DNA of 10,197 nucleotides, taken from Geoglobus sp. (GTDB lineage Archaea; Halobacteriota; Archaeoglobi; Archaeoglobales; Archaeoglobaceae). Below are positions 1-6,487 of the stretch, in pieces (position 1 is the first letter of the stretch; every line of letters begins with the position of its first letter). A program made the position numbers and the translations under genes. The notes beneath the pieces were generated by a model. It saw only the letters and a program-made list of their open reading frames with translations. It made no database searches and was not told where the DNA came from. The stretch is taken from contig JALUWC010000272.1 in the NCBI GenBank assembly GCA_027019885.1, positions 1 to 10,197 of the forward strand, written 5' to 3'.

Positions 1-159
1 TTTAGCGAACCTATCAAGATATCTGATAAGTTGATTTGCGTATTCGGTAGAAGTTCTATTTAGAAGCCATTTTGCAAAATCCTCTCTCAAATCTCTGTAT
101 TTTATTAAATCTCTCCTCTGAGCCTTAAGACCCTGTCCCGAAGGGGTCCGCGGGTTCAA
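1..159 (-). CDS. N-terminal part of an archaeal tyrosine integrase, running off the left edge
   Basis: On the minus strand an uninterrupted frame reads through the tRNA fragment and on to base 1. Inside the tRNA it encodes the peptide GGRDLNPRTPSGQG, then a helical stretch with YRDLREDFAKWLL and YANQLIRYLDRF. This looks like the SAM-like core-binding domain at the start of archaeal site-specific recombinases. Encoding the integrase N-terminus within the attachment-site tRNA is typical of SSV-type archaeal integrases, where the att site lies inside the gene. The frame has no ATG here. The TTG at 157-159, inside the T loop, is the only start codon I found in this frame within the tRNA fragment, but the frame stays open to the right of the tRNA and the true start is uncertain. 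The catalytic domain is outside the window, so activity cannot be judged. Confidence 0.65.
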   Translation of the reverse strand, partial: MNPRTPSGQGLKAQRRDLIKYRDLREDFAKWLLNRTSTEYANQLIRYLDRFAK

Positions 160-174
160 ATCCCGCCCCCCGCA
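124..174 (+). tRNA. 3' half of tRNA-Leu(UAA), acting as an integrase attachment core (partial)
   Basis: The order of parts is an anticodon loop CTTAAGA (124-130, anticodon UAA), the 3' anticodon-stem strand (131-135), a long class II variable arm (136-149, CCC/GGG stem), a perfect 5-bp T stem with loop TTCAAAT (150-166), the 3' acceptor strand CCCCCGC (167-173) and discriminator A174. The long variable arm and UAA anticodon fit leucine. The expected 5' acceptor strand GCGGGGG is absent upstream, and bases 119-123 do not pair with 131-135. This is therefore a bare 3' half and not a working tRNA gene or an intron-split one. Such halves are what integration into a tRNA gene leaves behind. No CCA is encoded. 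Confidence 0.85.
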
Positions 175-186
175 TTTAATTCGGTT

Positions 187-828
187 TTGAACCAGTATGA
201 GGGGTTTATTAAACGGTTAAAGTTGCCGCACATTTCTACTCAGGAATTGAAAGCCTACAAATCCGATATTTTTAGCTATTTAAAGGCTTGTTCTTACGAA
301 TTAAACGATAATGACATAATTATTTATATAAACAGATTAAAAGACCGTTACAGCCCGAATAGTGTTCGAAATAAGCTAATTCGCATCAGGAAGTTCTTGG
401 AATTCATAAATCACCCGTTCTGCCAAAGATTCCGAAACGGAGAAAGAGAGTGATTAAGATTGAGGTTGTCAGGAATATGCTAAAATAAGCTGACAGGCTC
501 CAGTATCCGTATAACCTTAAGCTCAAGTCTGCAATTCTTCTTTCGGCCACTTCAGGAATTCGAGCAGGGGAATTGTATCGCCTACCCTTGATAACATTAA
601 CATTTCTGACAGAGCAATATTTATTTCCGCTGAGATTGCAAAAGACTACGAAGACAGGGTTACTTTTTTTTCTCCAGAGGAGCTCAAGAAGTTCTGCAGG
701 AGTATTTGTCCGCAGTTAAACCTGGCAAGTTTCCCTTCTCCAAAAAGTCTCTGCTTTATTACTTGGGAAATTAAACACGGGTTTGAGAATCAATCACATG
801 AGGAAGTTTTTCAGCCAGCAGAGCGGCA
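187..828 (+). pseudogene. Decayed SSV-type tyrosine integrase
   Basis: The first frame opens at TTG 187 and gives about 78 residues of an integrase core-binding domain (for example YSPNSVRNKLIRIRKFLEFI). The frame is open from 109, so the original protein probably began inside the tRNA (RVQIPPPAFN at 151-180). Near 418-422 the homology shifts frame to PKIPKRRKRVIKIEVVRNML, meets a TAA at 486-488, and continues as LKSAILLSATSGIRAGELYRL with the catalytic box I arginine at 561-563. It shifts again near 585 to INISDRAIFISAEIAKDYED, then again to INHMRKFFSQQ (791-811), which matches the box II region. In that box Asn occupies the usual His/Lys position. The C-terminal part with the nucleophilic tyrosine is missing. 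At least three frame changes plus a stop make function impossible. The similarity to archaeal integrases is from memory. Confidence 0.8.
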
Positions 829-1219
829 GTAATACTGACATCCCTGATAATCCTCTGAGCCTTCCAGTCTGCTGGAATGTCTTCGTAGGCTGGCATGACA
901 ACTGTTAGCTGGCAAGTGCACCCACTCTCATAGCTTCTTCACATGCGGATGTTGTCTCATTCTTGATCACAGCAAGACCGAGCTCGGCCCTGAGACCCAT
1001 TGTCCAGTTGTCTGATCTGTGTAACCTTCAGTTACCTTCACAAGCAGAATTGTATAGGGGTAATCAAGATCAGAAATTGTCATATGCTACCTCAAATGGT
1101 ACTCCAGCCATTACTGCTAAGAGCTCTTTCAGTTCTTCTCTCCATCTCTCCACCTGGTTCTGCAGGCGACATAGCTTATGCTCACATCTCCCTCCCTGAT
1201 GGACTCATCGCTCTATCAT
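771..1219 (-). pseudogene. Broken minus-strand genes, possibly small viral head-tail proteins
   Basis: ATG 1219 follows a good ribosome site (GGAGG at 1224-1228) but meets TGA after four codons (1205-1207). The same frame then runs clean to a stop at 1070, with a helical stretch LQNQVERWREELKELLAVMA. A second start, ATG 1083, overlaps that end and reads MTISDLDYPYTILLVKVTEG, stopping at 967. Continuations appear in other frames: ELGLAVIKNETTSACEEAMR (about 990-907), then VVMPAYEDIPADWKAQRII and ALLAEKLPHVIDS down to a stop at 771. Pieced together this gives roughly 130 residues. The small, overlapping, minimal-length layout and the AYEDIP segment recall phage head-closure or connector genes, but this is a weak resemblance. 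It overlaps the last 58 bases of the integrase remnant, so one of the two edges must be off. The region could also be unrelated degenerate DNA. Confidence 0.35.
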
Positions 1220-1362
1220 TTATCCTCCTAAGAAAAGCTGAACAATGATAACGTATAAATAATGTATGCCAGAGGATGTGGTTTTATACTCAAATTCTCA
1301 GCACAAAACAATTCACAATCCCTATTTTTAGGAAATTTTCAGCTTGATCCCATTTTATGAAA

Positions 1363-1893
1363 TTACGTGGATAATTTCTCAAGATAGTCTCCAAGCCTTT
1401 TATCTTTCATTACCATCTCCTGCAATACTTGCTTTATCTCCTCAGGTTCCGAACTCTTAATCCCAAAATACACCGCAAAATTTCTGGTTGTTCTTAAAAT
1501 AGTCGATCTACCTCTTTTTTCCTCTGAAACGAATCCTATATCCTTCAGCTTCTTTACATGCTCATAACATCTGTTTCCCCTGATTTTCGCAAGATCGGAG
1601 AGCTTTATGGGCTGTTTTATGGCGATTATTGCCAGAGTTCTCAGCAGTCCTCTTTCGAACTCCCTTTCAGTGAAATGCCTGACCACATCTGAATATTCAG
1701 GCTTCACCCTCATCAGATATTTGCTTCCAAGCTTGACTATTTCGATTGAAGAGCTTCTGGATGAGTATTCCTGCGAAAGCTCGTCAATTGTCTTTTCAAC
1801 GTCCTCAGCCTTAACTCCGAGAATTCTGGCTATTTTTGATGCAGATATTGGGTCAGAGGTGACAAAGAGTATTGCCTCAATCTTCTCTTTCAT
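1363..1893 (-). CDS. scpB: Segregation and condensation protein ScpB
   Basis: The 176-residue protein is the winged-helix (KITE) subunit of the Smc-ScpAB complex. As a dimer it binds the central part of the kleisin ScpA and helps bridge the two SMC heads. The N-terminus MKEKIEAILFVTSDPISASK is the usual opening of ScpB's first winged helix, and the second winged helix is around residues 85-140 (ERGLLRTLAIIAIKQPIKLS). The start is ATG 1893, because the family N-terminus begins there and GGAGG lies just upstream. A longer in-frame start at 2019 would add 42 residues that are only the shadow of the scpA 3' end. The start overlaps the end of scpA by 17 nt, which suggests translational coupling. 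It is the last gene of the operon. Downstream, a T-rich stretch on the coding strand near 1303-1315 could act as a weak archaeal terminator, but no strong one is visible. Confidence 0.88.
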   Translation of the reverse strand: MKEKIEAILFVTSDPISASKIARILGVKAEDVEKTIDELSQEYSSRSSSIEIVKLGSKYLMRVKPEYSDVVRHFTEREFERGLLRTLAIIAIKQPIKLSDLAKIRGNRCYEHVKKLKDIGFVSEEKRGRSTILRTTRNFAVYFGIKSSEPEEIKQVLQEMVMKDKRLGDYLEKLST

Positions 1894-2593
1894 CCCTGAT
1901 CCTCCTAATCTCGATCTCGCTTTCAAATATTTTCTCCTGATAAAGCTCAAATATCCTTCTGAAGGCAAGATGGAGCACTGAAATGTACTTGGATACCAGA
2001 TCAAAGCCTGCGATATCACTGAGTCTGATTACATCCTTGTTTTTCATCACCAGACCGATCTTCTCCTTTACTTTCTCAATCGTTATCTCAAGATCTTCAT
2101 CGTGTGGAACCTCCATTGGGTCAAACAGAGTGTCCCTCTGACGCTTTCTTTTTCTCCTTCTCTTTCTAACCCTTTCAGCTGACTCAAGCTCCCTTATCAG
2201 ATCTTCAAGGGTCGTGTACCTCCTCACCCTCTTTCTGCCTGCACTTATCAATGCATTGATCAGATCATCCTCTACAGTCACTTCATCCTCAAGAAAATCT
2301 TGAGAGAGGTACTCCTCGAACTCAGGACTGTAGGAGAGATCCTCAAAATCATCGTAAAGCTGAGATACCGAATCATCTTCCTCTTCATGCTCACCAATGA
2401 TTCCAAGAGCTTCGCCAGTCACAATGTCAGATTTCATTCTTATCAGAATGGCCGCATACAGCAATACTCTGCCCGAAATTCTCAGATCGAGCTTCTTTGC
2501 CCTTTCAAGCTCCTCTAAAAATTTGTCTGCCACATCAACGATGTCTATGTTTACAGGATCTATCTCCCTCCTCCTAGCGAGATTGTAGAGCAT
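1877..2593 (-). CDS. scpA: Segregation and condensation protein ScpA (kleisin)
   Basis: ScpA is the kleisin that closes the SMC ring. Its N-terminal helices bind the neck of one SMC head, its middle binds ScpB, and its C-terminal winged helix binds the cap of the other head. The protein (238 residues from ATG 2593) has the family opening NLARRREIDPVNIDIVDVAD, a helical segment with ISGRVLLYAAILIRMKSD, an acidic middle (about 80-140), a very basic run near residues 140-155 (RVRKRRRKRKRQR), and a C-terminal winged helix (about 185-225, IRLSDIAGFDLVSKY). The Trp usual in DPWNIDIV is Val here. The ATG lies 2 nt past the smc stop. The frame is open for about 16 codons upstream and encodes IDDPVE, which resembles conserved ScpA sequence, yet no ATG, GTG or TTG occurs there. 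The N-terminus may thus be slightly longer than called. Confidence 0.87.
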   Translation of the reverse strand: MLYNLARRREIDPVNIDIVDVADKFLEELERAKKLDLRISGRVLLYAAILIRMKSDIVTGEALGIIGEHEEEDDSVSQLYDDFEDLSYSPEFEEYLSQDFLEDEVTVEDDLINALISAGRKRVRRYTTLEDLIRELESAERVRKRRRKRKRQRDTLFDPMEVPHDEDLEITIEKVKEKIGLVMKNKDVIRLSDIAGFDLVSKYISVLHLAFRRIFELYQEKIFESEIEIRRIRDERED

Positions 2594-2595
2594 CT

Positions 2596-5500
2596 CTACT
2601 GGATCATCGATGCCTTCCTTATTCCAGTCACCTGTGATATGTTATCCCTCCCCATCGTAACGCCAACAATGGCATCTGCCTCCTCAAGCATTGGCTTTCG
2701 AAGCGAGACGACTATGAACTGAGCATGGGAGGAGAGTTCTTTTATCATCCTCGCAAGCATCGCTACATTGACACCATCGAGAAACATGTCAACCTCATCA
2801 AAAGCGTAGAATGGAGCAGGTTTGTACCTCTGGATGGCAAAAATTAAAGCTAAAGCAACAAGACTCTTCTCCCCACCACTCATTTGCTCCAACTTTTGAA
2901 CCTGTCTGCCATATGGTCTGACCCTCATGTAAAGCCCTGAGTTGAAAGGGTCGTCAGGGTTGTCAAGATAGAGTTCCCCTTCACCATTGGCAAGGCTTCT
3001 TATGATTTCCCTGAAGTTCTCATTGAGAGCGTTGAAAACCTCAAAGAATTTTTCCCTCTTCATTCTATCATATTTCTCAATTCTTTCGATTATCTCCTCC
3101 CTCTCCCTTTCAAGCTCTGTCTTTTTTGTAAACAGCTCCTCCCATCTTGTTTTAACCTCATCATACTCCTGTATTGCCTTCAGATTTACGTCACCAAAAC
3201 CGGAGAGCTCAGCTTCAACCTTCTCAAGCTCGGAAACTGCTTTTTCTCTGTTAATCTCAGGTTCAAGCTCTGGAAGCTCATCGATCTCTTTCCGAATTTG
3301 TTCAATTACTTCTCTTCTTGCCCCAATTCTCTCATCGTATCCCGTTATGTCATACTCAAGCCTGTTCTGCTCATTCTCAAGTTCTCTCATTCTCGCAAAT
3401 ATCTCGTCTCTTTTCTCCCTCAGCTCCTTCACTTTTTCGCCAAGCCTGTCTTCCTCCCCCCTCAGTTTTTCGATCTCGAGATTCAGCTTTTCTACCTTCT
3501 CTCTTGACTCGGTGATTCTCAGAGAGAGTTCGCTTGTCTTCTGACCAATATCTTCCACCCTGTTTTCTCTTTCATTTATCAAAGACTCTTTCTGCTTTAT
3601 CTCAAGCTCTTTTTTCTCTATTTCAGATTCGATTTTAATCAGGCCTTCTCTAATTACTGAATGCTGATTTTTGAGCGATTCAAGCTCTTTCGAGAGCTTT
3701 GGAAGTTCACTACCCTTGACTTTTCTGTTCAAAGCCTCAAGCTCTTTCGAGAGAGACTCAATTTCCTTAGAGATTTCCTTCAGCTTTACTTCCACTTCCT
3801 CAATTTTTTGAGCCAGCGATCTTCTCTCAGCATCCTTCATCTCAGCTTTCTCAATGAGTTCTTTCTCCATCGTTGATGCAGACTCCATTTTCACTCTGAG
3901 CATCTCTAACTCTCTCTCACAGCCTCTCACAAGCTCCTCAACGCTTTCAATCTCTCCCTGAATTCCTCTCCAGTGATCCTCTATTTTTCTGAACTCACCG
4001 ACAATATACGCCTTCTTTGAATTCAAAACAGATATCTCCTCGGATATCCTCTTTTCCTTTTCAACAAGCTCCTTTGTTAAAAGCAAACCCGTTTTTCTGT
4101 CAACACTCCCTCCTGTGATTGCTCCGGACTTCTCTATGAGCTCTCCATCCAGCGTAACGATTCTTCTGCCATCCATTATCCGTTTCGCATTCTCGACATT
4201 ATCAACAACAACTGTATCCCTATAAACGAAGTTGAAAACCGGTCTGAATCTCGCATCACATTTCACAAGATTGACGGCATAATCTATAACACCTTTTTCG
4301 CCGATTAAGCTTTTATCGAGAGACATCTTTTCAAAATTCTTTCTTATCTTGTTCAGGGGCAGAAATGTTGCTCTACCTCCTTTTATCTGCTTGAGATAAT
4401 TTATCGCCCTTACTGCATCATCCTCATTCTCCACAACAATAAAGTTCAAGGCACTCCCAGCAGCAATTTCAAGGGCTAAAGCATACTTTTCATCAACCTC
4501 CGCAAGCTGTGCAACAACTCCAAAAATTCCCGGCAAAGCCTTTCTCTCCCTTGCCTCCAAAATGAGTTCCACAGCTTTGTTATATCTCGCTTCGTATGCA
4601 GATATCTCAGCTTTAACCTTTGCCAGCTCAAGCTCCTTCTGCCTGATCTCCTCATCAATAGAGGACAACTCATTTCTGAGACTGAAAATACTGTTGTCCG
4701 CCTCTTTCTTTTTTGAAATAAGCTTTGCAAGCCTGTCCTCATACTCCTCTTTCTCTCTTGTTTTCGCCTCTATCTGATCCTTTATCTTCCCGTATTCATT
4801 CCTTACTCTTGAAATCTGCCCGTCTATGTCTTCTATTTCAATTGTAATCCTTCTCAGCCCTTCATATACCCTGTCCCTCTCTCTCAGCAGATTACCTTTT
4901 GCAGAATTCAGATTTTCAATCTTTTCAGATATTCCAAGAATTCTGTCTCTGATTTCCCTCTCCTCACCGCTTATCTCCTCAATTTTCCTCATTAGGTCAT
5001 CCATTCTGGACTTGACGGCATTCTCATTTTCTAAAACGCTCTCTCTTTGGAGGATGAGATCTGAGAGATCTTTTCTCAAGCTTTCAACCTCATCTGAAAG
5101 CCTGTCGAGTTCGAGAAGAGTTCTCATCTTCTCCTGATTCAGGCTCTCAATCTGATTTCTTGCAAACTCCTCTTCCCTTCTGAACCCCTCCACCTCTGCC
5201 TGATAGTCTGCAATGAGTGCCTGTAACTCCCTGTACCTCTCATCTGCCTCCTCAGAGATCTTTTTCGAAATTTCCTCCATCTCTTCTCTGAGATTCTCTT
5301 TAACTTTAATTATCTCAGAAATTCTGGTAATAGCCTTATCCTTGCTTTTCTCAAGTCTTTCAATCTCCCTCGATATTCTTGATAACTTCTGCTCAAGCTC
5401 CTTTCTCTTTATTGCCATCAGCTCAAGCTCAAGCCTCTCCTTTCTTGCAATGAGGTCCTTATACCTCAAAGCCTCTACCTTATCTTTCTCCAGATTTTTC

Positions 5501-6090
5501 AGCCTCTGCTCAACCTCAGAGAGAATTGCAGATATCTTTTCTATGTTCTGCCTTACAGCCTCAAGCTCCTCTATGGCTCTTGCCTTCTTCTCCTCAAACT
5601 CTGAAATCCCTGCAATGTCATCAATGATCTTCCTTCTCTGGAATGGTGTCATCTCGACTATCCTTGTTACATCTCCCTGCATGACGATGTTGTAGGCATC
5701 GCTGTAAATGCCCTCCTTCTCAAGTATTTTCATCACTTCCCCATGACTTGCAGGCTTTCCGTTGATGTAGTAGTAGCTGTAGTAGTTTCTTTCAGTGATC
5801 TTGACTCTTCTTGCTATTCGAAGCTCCTCTCCGCTGTTCTCAAATACTATCTCAACTTCGGCAGTTCCAACCTTTCTGCCGTTTCCAGAATATATCAGAT
5901 CCGGAAGCTTCTCAGCTCTCAAAATTTTTGATGAGGTGTGCAAGCCAAGACAGAATACAATGGAGTCTATTATGTTTGACTTTCCGCTCCCATTAGGCCC
6001 GCTTATTACTGTAAAACCCTTATCGAGGGGGATATCTACTTTTTTACCGAAGGACTTGAAGTTCTTTATCGAGATCTTCTTGATGTGCAT
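2596..6090 (-). CDS. smc: Chromosome partition protein SMC
   Basis: This is the 1164-residue SMC ATPase, normal length for the family, which forms the arms and heads of the condensin ring and extrudes DNA loops. The N-terminal half head has Walker A GPNGSGKS (31-38) and a Q-loop glutamine (Q138, IVMQGD). Coiled coil fills about 165-515. The hinge lies at about 520-665 (ALPGIFGVVAQLAEVDEKYA, then FLPLNKIRKNF). A second coiled coil spans about 670-1010, and the C-terminal half head has signature MSGGEKS (S1071-E1074) and Walker B FYAFDE (D1098, catalytic E1099). All catalytic motifs are intact, and the Q-loop, signature and DEVDMFLDG segment look archaeal. The start, ATG 6090, gives the typical MHIKKISIKNFKSFG opening and lies 4 nt after the upstream gene. 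The stop is 2 nt before the scpA ATG. Its position between a coiled-coil gene and scpAB fits a condensin operon. Confidence 0.97.
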   Translation of the reverse strand: MHIKKISIKNFKSFGKKVDIPLDKGFTVISGPNGSGKSNIIDSIVFCLGLHTSSKILRAEKLPDLIYSGNGRKVGTAEVEIVFENSGEELRIARRVKITERNYYSYYYINGKPASHGEVMKILEKEGIYSDAYNIVMQGDVTRIVEMTPFQRRKIIDDIAGISEFEEKKARAIEELEAVRQNIEKISAILSEVEQRLKNLEKDKVEALRYKDLIARKERLELELMAIKRKELEQKLSRISREIERLEKSKDKAITRISEIIKVKENLREEMEEISKKISEEADERYRELQALIADYQAEVEGFRREEEFARNQIESLNQEKMRTLLELDRLSDEVESLRKDLSDLILQRESVLENENAVKSRMDDLMRKIEEISGEEREIRDRILGISEKIENLNSAKGNLLRERDRVYEGLRRITIEIEDIDGQISRVRNEYGKIKDQIEAKTREKEEYEDRLAKLISKKKEADNSIFSLRNELSSIDEEIRQKELELAKVKAEISAYEARYNKAVELILEARERKALPGIFGVVAQLAEVDEKYALALEIAAGSALNFIVVENEDDAVRAINYLKQIKGGRATFLPLNKIRKNFEKMSLDKSLIGEKGVIDYAVNLVKCDARFRPVFNFVYRDTVVVDNVENAKRIMDGRRIVTLDGELIEKSGAITGGSVDRKTGLLLTKELVEKEKRISEEISVLNSKKAYIVGEFRKIEDHWRGIQGEIESVEELVRGCERELEMLRVKMESASTMEKELIEKAEMKDAERRSLAQKIEEVEVKLKEISKEIESLSKELEALNRKVKGSELPKLSKELESLKNQHSVIREGLIKIESEIEKKELEIKQKESLINERENRVEDIGQKTSELSLRITESREKVEKLNLEIEKLRGEEDRLGEKVKELREKRDEIFARMRELENEQNRLEYDITGYDERIGARREVIEQIRKEIDELPELEPEINREKAVSELEKVEAELSGFGDVNLKAIQEYDEVKTRWEELFTKKTELEREREEIIERIEKYDRMKREKFFEVFNALNENFREIIRSLANGEGELYLDNPDDPFNSGLYMRVRPYGRQVQKLEQMSGGEKSLVALALIFAIQRYKPAPFYAFDEVDMFLDGVNVAMLARMIKELSSHAQFIVVSLRKPMLEEADAIVGVTMGRDNISQVTGIRKASMIQ

Positions 6091-6094
6091 GATT

Positions 6095-6448
6095 TCAGTC
6101 GCAGATTATAATCTCATCTTCAGCAATGCATTCTGATTTGCTCTCTTTCTCAGAATCCTCATCGAAATCCCTGAGGTCCCTGATTTCCCTTGGCTTTGAC
6201 TCCTCCTTTGGTAAATTAGCCTTCAGATACAGAACCTCATCCAGCAGAGACTGAACAGTTTTGTTCAGCTCAGCAACTTTTGCCTCAAGCATCTCGACTT
6301 TTTCAAGCTCAAGTCTCATGCTTTCAAGAACCTGTCTTTTAATCTCTTCTGCATTCATACCCGCCACCTTTCTCAATTCCCTCAATTCCCTCTCCTTCTC
6401 AGCCAGCTTCCTTTCAAGCCTTTCAATTATGAGGTCTCTCTCGCTCAT
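6095..6448 (-). CDS. Small coiled-coil protein at the head of the SMC operon
   Basis: This is a 117-residue hypothetical protein. Residues 1-85 are nearly all charged helix with heptad-like spacing (LIIERLERKLAEKERELREL and MLEAKVAELNKTVQSLLDEV), predicting a coiled coil with a break near GMNAEE (about 30-35). The tail (about 80-117) is acidic and Asp/Glu/Ser-rich and probably disordered. There is no signal peptide, membrane segment or enzyme motif. It is the first gene after the operon promoter and ends 4 nt before smc. From memory, haloarchaea also carry a short coiled-coil gene next to smc with a similar VEELEAKVAELE-type core, so this may be a conserved SMC partner or regulator; I cannot verify that here. 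The start, ATG 6448, lies a few bases after the predicted transcription start, so no ribosome site is expected. Confidence 0.75.
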   Translation of the reverse strand: MSERDLIIERLERKLAEKERELRELRKVAGMNAEEIKRQVLESMRLELEKVEMLEAKVAELNKTVQSLLDEVLYLKANLPKEESKPREIRDLRDFDEDSEKESKSECIAEDEIIICD

Positions 6449-6473
6449 TTCGTATAATAAATTGATTTAGTAG

Positions 6474-6487
6474 TTTATATATTTTTT
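6474..6487 (-). promoter_or_regulatory. TATA box of the SMC operon promoter
   Basis: On the minus strand the sequence AAAAAATATATAAAC runs straight out of the aspS stop codon (6487-6489). TATATAAA at 6474-6481 is a strong archaeal box A, preceded by an A-rich stretch that could serve as the TFB recognition element. Its centre lies about 30 nt before the ATG at 6448. Transcription starting some 25 nt downstream would leave a leader of only a few bases, in line with leaderless archaeal messages and the lack of a ribosome site. Confidence 0.65.

Larger units (their letters stand above)
1..1300. mobile_element. Integrated-element junction and decayed element remnant
   Basis: This stretch holds no intact chromosomal gene. 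It contains a 3' half of a tRNA-Leu, two integrase reading frames that diverge from it, and a broken minus-strand frame that may be a viral structural gene. Intact, tightly packed core genes begin at 1363, so the boundary with the ordinary chromosome lies at roughly 1250-1362. A second copy of the tRNA 3' half, expected at the right end of an intact element, is not visible between 830 and 1362, so that end appears lost. The outer limits are approximate, and the left element continues outside the window. The parts are described separately. Confidence 0.75.

Noticed and set aside
100..174. A split or intron-containing complete tRNA-Leu gene.
   Set aside because: No 5' half (acceptor GCGGGGG, D arm) appears in the 120 bases upstream, which instead encode an integrase on the other strand.
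1205..1219. In-frame TGA at codon five as possible selenocysteine or read-through.
   Set aside because: The gene is broken again downstream, there is no sign of a selenocysteine element, and decay explains the stop.
963..1248. Two plus-strand frames of 78 and 82 codons in the accessory region.
   Set aside because: They overlap each other, resemble no family, and the minus strand carries the more protein-like segments with a ribosome site.
1894..2019. A 42-residue N-terminal extension of ScpB.
   Set aside because: It overlaps the scpA 3' coding end, does not resemble ScpB, and the ATG at 1893 has a strong ribosome site and the family N-terminus.
2987..5937. Many long plus-strand open frames opposite smc, rich in Ser, Leu and Phe.
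   Set aside because: They are antisense shadows of the Glu/Lys/Arg-rich coiled-coil codons, without ribosome sites or recognisable domains.
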